From Bimuria novae-zelandiae CBS 107.79 (lineage: Eukaryota; Ascomycota; Dothideomycetes; Pleosporales; Didymosphaeriaceae), in NCBI GenBank assembly GCA_010015655.1, contig ML976748.1:221725-285724 (forward strand): 64,000 nucleotides of DNA, written 5' to 3'. Positions within the stretch are counted from its first letter, which is position 1, and each line of letters begins with the position of its first letter. The position numbers and the translations under genes are program-made. The notes under the pieces are model-generated. The model was not told the DNA's origin. It did no database searches and saw nothing but the letters and a program-made list of their open reading frames with translations. Of the stretch, positions 46,838 through 58,900 are shown one piece after another.

Positions 46838-47035
46838 AACTGTCAGTCTGATAGATCCGAAATAGGTCTGAATCGGATCCGTAGTTCCCCATCGGTTTGA
46901 TAGATCCGAAATTGGTCCGATACGGATGAGTGTCGGTTTTTGGATGATCTCGAATCCTGTCTTGACTGGCCAAGGGTTCTCGTGTCGACGAGCGATTGTT
47001 CCTGTTACATTATCCTCCTCCTTTCTTTGCATGTC
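46838..47035. other. Unmutated GC-normal island of unknown origin
   Basis: About 200 bp without TA bias between heavily mutated flanks. It contains two related segments sharing TGATAGATCCGAAAT about 60 bp apart. It might be a further solo LTR (TGTCAG..GTTACA), but the flanks ttaac and ttatc match at only 4 of 5 positions. I see no inverted repeats. Confidence 0.4.
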
Positions 47036-47109
47036 CTTATGTAGTAGCTAATATTCTCTTAAAGTATCCTTTATTATTGTTTTATTAAAGACTAAATAAA
47101 CTTAATTAG

Positions 47110-47520
47110 TTAAATTACTATAGTGTCTTGCAAGTACTGCGCGAAAAAAGGCTTAACTTATAAGCTATTTTTTTTAAGACGTAGTATAGTAACTACTATA
47201 AGAATAGTATTATAAAGTATAAGCTATTAGAACCTGCGTTTCTAAACTTTTCCTAAATTAATTTTAAGGTAGATAGGCTCGAGCGCCTAGAAGAGGTAAT
47301 AGTAGTTAAAAAAAATAGCTATAGTAGTCCTTTAGGCTACTTATACTAAAAGGAAAAGGTTACTAAAGTAAAAGCGTTTACTAAAGGAGCGTAAGGGAAA
47401 GCTCCTTACTAACTTAATAAAATTTATTAAGAAAATTAAGCGCCTTAAGGGGCTAAAAGCGTTAGGCTAAGACGTTACGTAGCTAGAGGGGGGCCTTATA
47501 TCTAGTACTATTACCTTAAA
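47110..47520 (+). pseudogene. Degraded accessory ORF antisense to the gypsy element
   Basis: The plus frame begins near 47130 with CKYCARKGLTYK (Cys-x2-Cys). It continues near 47270 with a charged helical stretch (VDRLERLEEVIVVKK) and Lys/Gly-rich text (KAFTKGA). I associate this combination of a short Cys motif and a long charged coil with accessory ORFs near the 3' end of fungal gypsy elements, opposite to pol. It is RIP-mutated with stops. Both family identity and function are uncertain. Confidence 0.35.
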
Positions 47521-47899
47521 TTAGGCTATCTTTCCCCCATCCTTTAATCTTAATAACCTTAAACCCTTAGTCTTAGCTTTTTTAGATACTCCTAATAGAA
47601 CTTCTCTAAAACTTTTTTATAGTTAGCAAAGTTTCCTACTAGTTTTTATATATTTTAGCTCTCTAGCTATCCTTTCTACTTTACTAGGTACTTATGCTAA
47701 CGTCTAATTTTTTATAAATTTTTAATTACTTTAACTTTATACTTTTTATCCTTAAGTTTTAAATATAATTCTAGTTTAGCGTCTAGTAGTACTAGTTCTA
47801 ATAATAATTTATAGAAGACTAGGTAGATACGTGTATTTACAAGTAACTATAGTTTAAAATTAACTAGGCCTTTAACTTCTTAAATCTTAAATAGTCCTT

Positions 47900-50800
47900 T
47901 TTAAAGGTTATTTAGTTTTTTACTTAGTCTTGTTATCTTAAAATTTTTTATAAAAGGAGGACTCTATCTCCCTCCTTAAAAGTTAGTCCCTTAATCCTTT
48001 TCTTATTTACTTATTTTGCTATTTATTTTTTACGTTATGCGATATTCTTATATAATATTTTGTGTAGCTCTCGCATGCGGTTAGCTTTATTAGCTATGTC
48101 CTTCGCGACGCTTTTAATATCTAACGGATCCTAGTAAGCTGTTAGCTTATATCCGTAATTGGCGTAATATGGCGAGTATCCTATAGTCGCCGATCTTGTG
48201 CTATTATATGCTAGCTAGGCTGTTAGTAATAGCTTAACCTAATTATCTTAAAGCTTATTTACATATATTTAGAGGTATTATTTTAGCGTTTAATTTGTTT
48301 GCTTAGTTTAGCTATCTATTTTAGGGTAGAAGCTCGTTATAAGCTTATATTTAATTCCTACTTTAGCTATAAACGTAGTCTAATACGATAATATAAATAT
48401 CTTAACCCTATTTATAATAAACTTATCTAGTTATCTAACCTGTAATGTTAATTCTTATTCTACTATATAGGCTAATTCTTCCACTAATATAGCTTCTTTA
48501 ATTAGCACGAACCTTAACTCCTTAGTTAATTAATAGACTATAACTAAAATAAATTATAGGGTTCCTTATTCCCTAGTGCTAATAATGCTAGTAACTTTAT
48601 AATAAAATCTATAGTTACGCTTAACTACAGTCTTAAGAGTGGCTATAATAATTATAAATGGCCGTAGGGCTTATATCTCTTAGGCTTATTCTTATGGCAG
48701 GCCAAATAATTACCTACTACCTTCTATACTATCTAGCGTAGACTAGGAATAGCATATTTATTGGCAATCCTACGCGTCGTTTTAGTAATTCCTAGGTATC
48801 CCTAGTCTTTATCCTTATATAGTCTCTTAATTAGTAGCGGAGTAACCTACTTACTAATCTATATCTTATTTTAATAGTCTCGTGCTGTTAATTTTATAGC
48901 TTTATAAAAATTATATACTTATTAATCTTTATCCTTAAGTTAGCTATAATTTTAGAATTCCTTTATAGGTAGTCCTTAGTAAGTAAATTCTATACGTTGT
49001 GCTTCTAACATTAGCGCAAGTTGCGTTTTATTATAGCATAACGTTTTATTATAGCATAACGTTTTATTATTGTCCTTTACAAGGACTACATCGTGGTTAA
49101 AGTTACTCTTTTCTTCTATAAGATCTAATTATCTACTAAGAGCATCTACTGCTCTATTAGCTATTCTTACTAGATAAGTAATATAGAAGTTATATTCTAC
49201 TAATTATTCTAACTATTTAGCTCACCTTTAGTTTAGCTTTTTTATTATCGTAAAGCGCGTAAGGTTTAAGTAGTTTAAGAATACTTCTACCTAATATTTT
49301 ACTTCCTTAAGTTACGCTTTTTATTACTTAAAGTAGTTAATAATTACTAGAAGTTCCTTATTATAGATCTTATAGTTAAGCTCTACTCCTAAGAGCTTTC
49401 TAAAATAGTAGAACACTAGTCTCTATTTCTTATTATTATATTCTTATAGGAGTACGGCTCCTAGAGCGTAGTCTAATACGTTGGTGTATATGCGATGTCG
49501 CTACTCTAAGTCGTATATCTATAATAGTGGCGCCATTAGGAATAAGCGCTTTAGTCTCTTAAAGGCTTCTTTTTCTATTTTCTACAGTGGTCGCTATTTG
49601 CTAATTTTTATAAGTTCTATTAATAAAGTAATTATCTTAGAGTAGTTCCTAATAAATTTGCGATAGAAGTTAGTAAAATTTAAAAAAGACTAAATATTTT
49701 TTACTTATTCTAGTAGTAGCTATTTTTCTATTATCGCGATTGTTTTTAGGTCTATCTTAATGCCTTCTTAAGATATAATAAATCCTAAAAATTCTGTTTT
49801 AGTAATATAAAACTTTCACTTTTTAGGGTGTGAAAGTAATTTATACTCTTATAGCTTTTCAAATACTTTTTAAACGTGTTCCTTGTGTTCGTCTAAGGAA
49901 TCACTTCAATATATTAATCCGTTGTCTAGGTATTGTTAGGTTCCATCTAGGATAGCTAGTCCTAAATGGGCTAAGGTTGGTTCTCGGGCAGGAGTACTGG
50001 TAGGACGGGAGAGGGTTGTAGTGATAGCTTGCGCTTGTCACTGGGGCGTTGGTATCGAAGGTGTGTACAGCACAATCAAATCAACAAGGTTGCTTAGTCA
50101 GATCCAAACGATAGATTGATAAACAGGTTGAACGCGAATATGAGAGATCATTCTCGCGTTCCTATATACATAAGGATTTCTGTACCATCCAAGGTCTTGC
50201 TGCAATCCATGGCTGGTGCTGCCTTGGCTGGATGGTACATCACGTGACCTCGGTTGCGCAACCCCACCAAGTGTCACCCCCGCTGAGGGCCCGTTGGTCC
50301 TCCGCGTCCTATACATGTTCAGATCCTAACAGGTATACTATAATAAATATATTTAAGTATTTATATAAAACTTAGTTTATAAGTTTTTAAAATATTGCTA
50401 GGACGTTCGTTAGGCCTCTTAGCATAACCGTGTACTTAAAAAGGCTATATTAAATATAAAAGGTATTTTTCTATTTATATCCCTTTGCTATTTATATCCT
50501 GTTGAATCTATCTTAAACGTTAAATTTTATAAACTATCTAGCTCCTTAGAGTTAATCTATAAGCTCTATAATTAGGGGTAATAAATATTAGTTCCTAACT
50601 ATTAAGGCGTTTAACTATTTATAGTCTATACAGAGTCGAAGCTAACTATCTTTTTTTAGTATAAAGAGTATAGGGAATACCGCAAGGCTTTAGCTAGGCC
50701 TCTATTTTCTTAAGTAGAGATTTTTCTTTAATAGCTCTTTTAACTCCTGTTCTTAGTCTTATGTGAGGGGCCGTAGGCGCTCTAGCTATAACTTAGCTCT

Positions 50801-52798
50801 TTTTACTAGTAGTATCTTGTAATCCTACTCCTAGTATTTAGGTAGGACAGTCTTATTATATTCCTTAAATAAGTCTACGAATTCCTCATATTTTTCTAGT
50901 AGACTAGGGTTTTTATTATCTATTTAAACTAATTATACCTATATATAGCGTACCTAATCTAGGTGTCACTTAGTAATCCTTTTTATTTAATAAAGTAATA
51001 CTTTTTATATTATAGATGTCTAGTTCTTTTTCTTCGCTTAAGGTTTCTAGAGAGTTTTCTTTTACTAAAACTTATGTTAGACTATCTTTAGCGTACTTCT
51101 AAATAGGATTATTCTTTTACGCTAATCTATCTTAGAATTATATTACTCTAGCTATTTATATTTAATAATAGCTTTAATGTCTCCTATCTTTATAATAGTG
51201 AAAACATGTTGGCTCTCTAGGCCTTTTATATTAACTTATACTAGCGCTATCTTAAGGCGTAGCTAACTATTACTATATCCTTACGATTAGGTTTTATCCA
51301 CGAGTCTTATCTATAGTAGTATCTTCTTATTATAATATAGTATATTATATTTCTTAATTACTTGCAGGGCGATTAAACACGCGTCTGCCCCTAGGTTAAT
51401 AAGTACTATAATATAATACCCGTACACTGTAACGTCCTTAATTAAGCGTTTCTTAACTTAGTAAGTATCTATTTAATAAGCTATAATAATTGCACTATTA
51501 CTAGTGTGGCCTGTTACCTAGTAATAATCTAGTTTTTTAAGTCCTTAGACTTACTTTAAGCCTCCTATAAGGCTTCTACTTCTTAAACCTAATTTCTAAG
51601 TTAGGCTAGCTTTAAGATCTCCTTAATCTTATACTATTTATATTATTAATAATACGTATTAAGTACTTTGCGGATTCGTTTAGACTTATATGCAGAATCT
51701 GTCTTGTATTAAATATAATAGGGTATTAAGCATTCCACTTAAAATAATAAATAGTATTTTAGGCACTCTTTTATAGACGGCTACTTTTTCTTGCGGGCTT
51801 AAATATGCTAGACACTAGGGGTTATACTAGTCTTATCTAATTAATATATAGTCCACGTCCCTTTCTAGCTAAGTATTTCCTATTATAGTACTAGTGTTTC
51901 GAGGGTCTAGGCCTTAAGGAAACTAGTCTATCTTAAACTTTTATTACCTATATAGTTTATAAGTACTATTAAAACATTAGTACTACCTATTCTACTTATA
52001 GTACTTAGCCTAATAAACTAAAAAGTGCTTATAGTAGTTATTAGGCACGTTATACTAACTCTTTTTTAGTTAGTAATAATCTAACCTTTTTAAGATATAA
52101 GTAACCTTAACCTAAGTCTTAAAGTATTACTAGCACCCTTTACGCGTGTATTACTATCACGTGGCATATGCATGCTATTCTAGTATCGTGATTTAGCGTA
52201 GGTGGTGCCTTAGGGGGTCCTATAACTTCTTAGTAAGCTAATAGGCGTCCCATGCGTATGGTCCTTAGACGACTACCTTTGCCTCGCACTAGGACGAGTG
52301 ATGCAGCGTACTACTACACATCTAATAGGTGTTGTCTACTAGTTATTAGAAGATCTAGTATTTATAAAGGATTTTTCGTTCCTTCTCCTATCCTACTAGT
52401 TCTGGGATCTCCTGCGTAAGATCTACCTCGTTGGTTTCTACTGGCGTAAGAGTAGCTATAGCCACTTGTAGGAGGTTAGTTATATTAACCTTAGTCTCCT
52501 AGCCTTCGCAGTCTTTAGTAAAGTAACCTTATTTACTATATTAGAGGTAGGCTTTATCCTTAAACCTTTATTCTCGTTCTTCCTGCGAGATACTGCTCTT
52601 ACCTTAGTAGCTCTTTTTTAGCTTGTATAGCTACTTTCCTTTATTTTATTTTATTTTATACTATTAGGCTTTATTAGTTATAATAATATCTTCGTCCTTG
52701 TCTCTTCCTATAAGTTAGGTGCTAGTTTCTTTTCTAGAGAGTAGTTAGGTGCTATACTATTTTTCTAGCTTTTGTTTATATAGACAATTATCTACTTT
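47900..52798 (-). pseudogene. Gypsy pol: protease, RT, RNase H and integrase
   Basis: The gag zinc knuckle reads YSKxGYFTKDC near 52520. RT, split by solo LTR 2, reads MLRGLTNVLAIF (for MPFGLTNAPATF) near 50400-50440. On the far side it continues YLDNGLIYWSDSLDEHKEHV and TKTEFLGFIIS, then FYRKFIRNYSKIITLL at 49640-49930. The integrase zinc region reads YLACHKNKPKRYKPYG near 48660-48710. Its core continues to about 48290 (LVEELAYIVE, GIKYKLITSFYPKIDS). Asp-to-Asn changes and TAG/TAA stops are general, so nothing is functional. Confidence 0.8.
49934..50331. repeat. Solo LTR 2, inside gypsy RT
   Basis: 398 bp running TGTTAGGTTCC..GATCCTAACA with matching inverted tips TGTTAGG/CCTAACA. Perfect 5-bp duplications ggtat lie at 49929-49933 and 50332-50336. 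It separates the MPFGLTN-like and YLDD-like halves of a RIP-mutated RT but shows no RIP itself. No internal retrotransposon sequence remains, as expected after LTR-LTR recombination. Confidence 0.92.
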
Positions 52799-53053
52799 TG
52801 TTGAATGGGCTATACTAAGCCAAGCATATCGCGATATGATAGGGCTAGATAGTTGTACGATGGTACGGGTGAGAAAAGGGTCTGGTATTCAAGTCTTATC
52901 TATCTTGTCTACGTACAGGGGAAAGAGAGTTATAAGGGTTAATATTCGCGTATAGTGCCTATAGCCTGTGCCTTTACCTATGTAGTATTATATAACTATT
53001 ATTACCTATCTTAAAATATTATATTAGGTAGCTGCCTGTACTACGTACGGACA
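52799..53053 (-). repeat. Left LTR of the nested copia element
   Basis: It starts TGTTGAATGGGC and ends GTACGGACA. It aligns along its whole length with the right LTR, with mainly transition differences. Confidence 0.88.
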
Positions 53054-55282
53054 CTAGTAACTTTTCTTTTTATAATATTACTTAGATCTTCTCCTTAACT
53101 TGTATGGGGTCTAATGTGTCTTAGAAAGTGTCTATTCTATTCTATATAGGGTTAATTCTGTCCACGAATGCTTTAACCTAAATCTAGAGCTAGTTTATAA
53201 AGATAAGCTTTTTTAAAGTAGTATTTAGAGTCTTCTTTGTGCACGCATCTGCTAGGTTATCTTTTTTATTAATTTAGTAAACTTTGTTAATCTCCCTTTT
53301 TTTGTACGATTTACAAAGCGATATAATATTAATTATAAGTCTCTTTTTATTTATTATGCCTAGTTTAATAAGGTAATTATATAGCGACTTCGAGTTAGTG
53401 CAGTAGTAAGCATCTTGTAGAGTCTCTCTATACGGGGGTGTCTAAAGCGTCGATGTAGGCATTAGAGTTCTATTTCTGTAAAGTATGAGATTACTTCGTC
53501 TTGGCCTGTATTAAAGAATAGGTGTCCCTATTTCCGTACGACGGGTACAGTTAAACTATCTTTTTATATAATAACGTTAAGGACGTTATTATAGTAGGCT
53601 CCTAGCCTATCGGCGTCTGCTAGGAATAGTAGGAATAGTATAGGGGTATTAAAAATATAGTAGGTAACTCTACTAACTAGGTTCTTTATCTATATAGTCC
53701 CTAGTAAACTCTGTAGGCTCTAGCCTTTAAAGGAAATATTTATAGCTTTTAAAATCTAGTCTACTTTTATATAGGGATTCTCCTTTAGGTATACTTCTAA
53801 TTAGGACTTATTAATAGTAAATATCTCTACTACGCCTCTATTCTAAAATTCTCCCTAGTACTTTATATAGTATTAATTCTTAATAATAAACTAGTCCGCA
53901 CGTTAGTTAGTCTTTTTACTATAAATATCTTTGCTAGTCGTGCGATATAGGTAGGTAGCTATTATAAAGAAATATATAGCTTCTTTGCTATAATTATTAA
54001 TATTAGAGTTATTATCCCTATTTATAAGGTTATTAGCCTTACTATTAGAATATCCTTAATATTCTATAATATAAGCTAAGACTTCTATATAGGTTAGCGT
54101 ATAGTTATGTTTCTTTTTATATAAGGAAATGTATTATCGTTTAGCTTTTAATTTGTCTGTACCAGGATAGTTTAAGGACTAATATCCTTCCTTTTACACA
54201 CAAAGCACTTCTTCCCTTTTATACTATTACCCTTTTCGCGTTGTGCGTTTCGTGGTCGTGCGTACGATGGGCCTGAGTTCTAGTGCAGTATTCTAGTCCT
54301 GCTATTATACGTAGGTCGAGAGGGTATACGGGCGGTAGTTATATATTATCTATTAGTGTAGTACGTTCCGTGCGTGTCTTGTACGTACTAGTTAGCTTAC
54401 CTATCTATTATAATCTATAGTGCTACTTAAAGGTCTCTAAATAGTGCTTTATACGTAGGTTTAATAGAAAATATAGCCTATTTAAGTTCTAGTTACCCTC
54501 TATATACTTATATAACTACTATATATAGTTATACTTTGCCCTTAAATAATAGTTCTATAGCCCTTTGTGCGAGGGTTAGTCTATTAATTATTATATTAAG
54601 AATTTTATATAAAAACTTATTAGGGTTCTTGTGTTTATATTATGCGAAGGTTATAGTTATCTAGTCTATTTAATACTAATTATAGTTAACTAAGATATTA
54701 AAGTGCTTATTTATCTAGTCGTACAGAGCCTTCTAGGTTTATCTAGATTTAATATTATAGATATAGTAGGCGCTCGCACGGCCTTCTAATATATCTAGGA
54801 AAAGGGCTAAATACTAGCTTTCTAAAATATCTAGTTATACGTAAAGCTTAATAAAGATCTAGGCTTTATTATATAAGATATTATATAGCTTACTAGAGTA
54901 GTTATTCTCCTTCTTTTAGGTCTTCTAGAATTACATAATTTTATCTAGTAGTATTTTTTTTATTTAGTACTTTGTACGCGGGCGATAGATTATATATTTA
55001 TTAAAATAGTATAATTTATTTTTATATTAGTATTTAATATAATTATAAAGCTACTCGTGCGAACTGCTACTATAGTTATAGTTAAGGCCTTAGACTTCTA
55101 TACGTATCTTATTCGTGCGGGGGAGTATGGAGTGTTTCCTGTTCGTGTAGATAGGTGTATTCCGTGGTGTGTTCCCTCTGGTGCCCATCTTACTAGTCTT
55201 GTAGAGACAGGTTGTATGGAGCTCTCTGCGTAGAGGTTGCGTGTACCCTTAGGGTAGAAGTTATAGTAGTTTATAGCGTTGG

Positions 55283-55762
55283 TGTTACGATCACGAACCC
55301 CACAGGAATAAGGAGACCAGACAATTACGCCAAGGAAGTAATTGTTGGCGAAATGACCGGGTCGCGGGAACACACGAAGACGCGGGGCAGCTTAGATCAG
55401 CAGTCACATGATGTAGTCCCGCATAAGCGAGAAGTCCCAGGGACTACGACGGCTTGGCAGGACTACGATGGCGATTCGGATGACAGCGAGGACTGGGACG
55501 GATGGTATATAGTCTAACGATTTCTCTGTACTTCTCCCACTCCTCGTAGTCAACTCAACATACTATAAGTACATCTCTTACAACAGATTGGTAAATCTCC
55601 TAGTTAGTTATTCTATAGTTCGTTATAGAATTAGATTATTCTGGAAAACACACCCCGTGGCTACCTCTAGCTTTCGACCACTAAATATCCGCAAGGCACT
55701 TCTCCCTTGACCTATCCTCCCCTAATCCGGACCAGGCTTAGGTACGTAGAACCCTTGTAACA
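55283..55762. repeat. Solo LTR 3, inside the nested copia element
   Basis: 480 bp running TGTTACGATCACG..CCCTTGTAACA with tips TGTTAC/GTAACA and perfect gttgg duplications (55278-55282 and 55763-55767). It is unmutated. A RIP-mutated relative of the same LTR family lies at 59404-59790. Confidence 0.92.
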
Positions 55763-56437
55763 GTTGGCTCGTACGTGCGTTGTTTTCGTTCGATAGTTTA
55801 TACGTGTGGAGTTCCTAATAAAGTAGTACCTTCTAGTCCTTGTATCGTGCAGAGTCCTTATGCGATAGTGTAGAGCTTCTATATCTAGTTATTACAATCT
55901 AAGCTAGGCGTAATTATAGTAATTCCCTTATCTATAAGGAGTATGTAAAGTTACCTTTTAACTACGCGTAAGAGGTTACTAAATTATTTATATAATTAAT
56001 ATAAAAAATCTTTTTTATAGTAAGTAAGAAAGTCTTTTTCTTTTTAGCGTGTTATACGTAGCTTTATACGAGCTAGAATAGTATATAATATAAGCTTCTT
56101 TTTACTTCACGTTTTATTTATAGTAAATATTAGTATAAGGTATTTTAAACTTATATCTCTACTTAGTATTCGTATAGGGATACTAGTTTTATTACTTAGT
56201 TTTTAGTATAGCTTATCTTTTTTTTTAAGTTATAGTAGTATATAAGCTTTGTGCGGAGTTCTGCGTAGTAGTATATATTTCTTAAGTTCTATCTTATATA
56301 TTAGGCTAGTTAGTGTATTAGGCTTAAGCTTAAATGCTTAGTACTATTATAGTTACGTTATATTATATTATACAACGTAGTTATTATTAAGGTAATATAT
56401 TAGGTCTATATCGTGCGGTATATCTTTTATTATTATA

Positions 56438-56611
56438 TGTCGCGGGAATTATCCCTTGTAGGTACCCTGATCGGAAGGATCCGGTGGAACGGGCAAACAT
56501 AACACCGAATGCTCGGTATAAATACTGCTCTTACAGCAACTTTTCATATGTTACTGATCAATCAATTCGATCTCCGAACTATATACTATCCAGCTCGTTT
56601 TACCCTCCACA
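56438..56611. repeat. Solo LTR 4, inside the nested copia element
   Basis: 174 bp running TGTCGCGGGAATTATCC..TACCCTCCACA with perfect ttata duplications (56433-56437 and 56612-56616). It contains GGTATAAATACTG, a TATA-box-like sequence. It is unmutated, in RIP-mutated DNA. Confidence 0.85.
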
Positions 56612-56845
56612 TTATATAATATACACTCTCTTCTTTTATCGCGTGTAGTACGTCCTTAGTAGGTAAGGCAGGTATTATATTATATAAGGCGTAAGTTAAT
56701 CTTTAAAGCTTTTAAATCCCTTTAATATATTAGTAATAAAATAGAGCCTATACTTTCTATATAGGTAGTCTCTGTCTTTACTCTTACTAATCTATAGTTA
56801 ACTCTCTAGGCGGGTAAGGCGTATAGATAATTAACTACTAATTAG

Positions 56846-57100
56846 TGTTAAATCGGCTATACTAAGCTAAGCATATCGCGATATAATAGGGCTAAATAGT
56901 TATATAATGGTACGGGTGAGAAAAGGGTCTGGTATTTAAGTCTTATCTATCTTGTCTAGGTACGGGGGAAAGAGGGTTATAAGGATTAATGTTCGCGCAT
57001 GGTGCCTGTGGCCTGTGCCTTTGCCTGTGCGGTATTACATAACCATTGTCACCTGTCTTAAGACATTGCATTAGGTAGCTGCCCGTACTGTGTACGGACA
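56846..57100 (-). repeat. Right LTR of the nested copia element
   Basis: It starts TGTTAAATCGGC and ends GTACGGACA, with the same length as the left LTR. The 3' part keeps more C and G (GCCTGTGGCCTGTGCC) than the left copy, so RIP hit the two LTRs unequally. Confidence 0.88.
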
Positions 57101-57105
57101 ACTTT

Positions 57106-57760
57106 AATATTATTATCTATAAGCTCTTCTAGATTATCTACTTTTCCTTAGTAGACTAGTTTATTCTTAACTATTTCCTTTAGCCTATTATAGTAGGCGA
57201 TTATAAGTAGGGCTTCTTTTTATTTATTAAGTTCCGCCATAATCTGCTTAAATTCTAGAGTATTAAGTACCGCTAATTTTTCTTAACGTAGGCGTTAGAG
57301 GCGTATTTTAGCCTAATATTCTTTATTAATTATGCTAAATATACCTTTTATAGCTTTATAAAAAGACTCCTAGTTCTTAAAAGTATTCTTAGTAGCGTCT
57401 AAGTTATAATTCGTAAGCCTGCTATACTTAAAAAAGTTATTAATTATTAGTCTAGCTTATATAGTTACCTTATCTTGCGTGTTTATGCAGGTAACTAAGA
57501 TTTTACCTTATTCTATCTTAAACTTTCCTAAATTATAGTAAATAAATAGTTCTATTTGCGTTAAGAACGCTCCTAGGTGACCTTTTCTAGTATAGGGTTT
57601 AGGCTTAAGAACTTTTAGTTAATACTTTATATTCTTTTATTTAATTATTTATTTACTTATCTTATTAATAATTTCTTAGAGCTAGGCTATTTAAGCTACT
57701 TATTCAGTAACTAGTTCTCTCGGAGTCTTTTCTTTATATGCTAAGGCTAAGGTTATTAAG
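57106..57760 (-). pseudogene. Gypsy gag, N-terminal part
   Basis: The minus frame reads LEFKQIMAELNK, ALLIIAYYNRLKEIVKNKLV and VDNLEELIDNNIKV, the pattern of the Retrotrans_gag domain (PF03732). Stops occur at several Gln/Trp positions. The frame is interrupted by the copia insertion exactly at the acttt target site. The zinc-knuckle part of the same gag resumes on the other side below 52799. Confidence 0.7.
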
Positions 57761-58029
57761 CTAGGTCCTGCTATTATACTATAAAGTAGTTAAAATATTA
57801 TAGGGCGCTCTTGCTTAGTATAATTTAGGTTAGTGTAGTAAGATAATAAGGTGCCTTATAAATTATTTAATAATTTAAGTTAATGCGACACGTAGCGCGT
57901 GCTAAATAATCTAATCTTATAATAAATAAGATAACTATTAGTTTTATATATAAGAACATACTCGTATAGAAAACATGTAAGTTAACTACAAGGAGCGTAT
58001 AAAGGAAACTATCTTATATATATATCCTC

Positions 58030-58236
58030 CTTGTCCTATGGAATCCCATGGTGTCCCATATTCTGGCCTCGTGGGATCTCATGGGATATCCTAGGACGTC
58101 ACGTAACCAGGGTTACGTAGTCCTATAATGTCCTATGGTCTTGGCGTCTGAGATAGCCTGGGACGTTACGTAAGCCTAAGGTGGGGCCTAGTCGTCGTTA
58201 TAAGACCCGTTGTCCCACCTTCGACTTTTGGATCGT
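58030..58236. other. Unmutated GC-normal island of unknown origin
   Basis: About 200 bp with short inverted segments: TCCCATGGTG against GGATCTCATGGG, and ACGTCACGTAACC against GGTTACGTAG. It could be an LTR (TGTCC..GTAACA), but no 5-bp duplication flanks it. Confidence 0.4.
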
Positions 58237-58399
58237 AACAATACGTAACTATATTATATATATTACTAAAATTAAGTTCCTCTTATACTCTATTACTACT
58301 TTTAAGGTAGTAATTATAAAAAATAATATTTTTAAAAATTTTAAAAGCATTAGTTTAGTTCTTTTTAGCCTAAAAGTTATAATATTAAAGCTTAATATT

Positions 58400-58900
58400 C
58401 GCCTGCATATGCCTTCACCTTATACTATATATAATAGTATATAGTAATTATGAATACTAAGTAATATACTAAAATTAAGGTTGTAATTACTATTAGTAAA
58501 AGAAAGAATTTAAAGGCACCTAAATAGTTTCTTAATAAGTATAATTAAGGCTTTTAAGAAAATTAGTAAAAGGTATAGTAATAGTATAGTATAAGTTAGT
58601 ATTAGTATAGAAATAAATTACTAAGCTTTAAGCTAATAATAAGGCTACTATATAATATAAATTACATAAAGGAAAGTAACTATAAAAAATTTTTACTACT
58701 AAAAAAACTAGTAACTAATTACTCCAAAGAAGTTTAGGGCACGTAGTAATAAGAAAAAAGTAAAAATAAAAGCGTACGCTAATAAGAGTAAGTATACTTA
58801 ATAATGCTATAGGCCCTATAATAAGACTAAGTATAACTTACGTATATATAAAAAATAAGTAAAACTAGATTCTAAATAGATTAGCCTATTATAATTTTTA
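58400..58900 (+). pseudogene. C-terminal fragment of the split pogo-type transposase
   Basis: Near 58805-58860 plus frames read CYRPYNKTKYNLRIYKK, where relatives have a C-x2-C..H..C zinc knuckle of the form CGKTGHNLRTCKK, found at the end of many fungal pogo-type transposases. Lys-rich, strongly mutated text precedes it. Its orientation and closeness to the right inverted repeat fit the other half of the fragment at 45990-46640. Confidence 0.5.

Larger units (their letters stand above)
52799..57100 (-). mobile_element. Ty1/copia retrotransposon inserted in gypsy gag
   Basis: Two 255-bp LTRs (52799-53053 and 56846-57100) are flanked by perfect acttt duplications (52794-52798 and 57101-57105). 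The length is 4302 bp, or about 3640 bp without the two solo LTRs nested inside. Copia RNase H near 53200-53460 reads on the minus strand (TNSKSLYNYLIKL, DNLADACTKK), and a Cys-rich gag knuckle (KCFVCK) lies near 54190. The internal region is heavily RIP-mutated. The 5' end is on the right. Confidence 0.88.
47530..58020 (-). mobile_element. Ty3/gypsy retrotransposon, RIP-degraded and split by a copia element
   Basis: Minus-strand domain order is gag (57110-57760), then the inserted copia element (52799-57100), a gag zinc knuckle (about 52495-52560), protease, RT, RNase H and integrase (down to about 47900). I could not define its LTRs, so the limits are approximate. It lies inside the pogo-type element and is host to solo LTR 2. 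Confidence 0.75.

Noticed and set aside
46838..47035. Solo LTR call with TGTCAG..GTTACA ends
   Set aside because: The flanks ttaac/ttatc differ by a change RIP cannot make, so it is left as an unexplained island.
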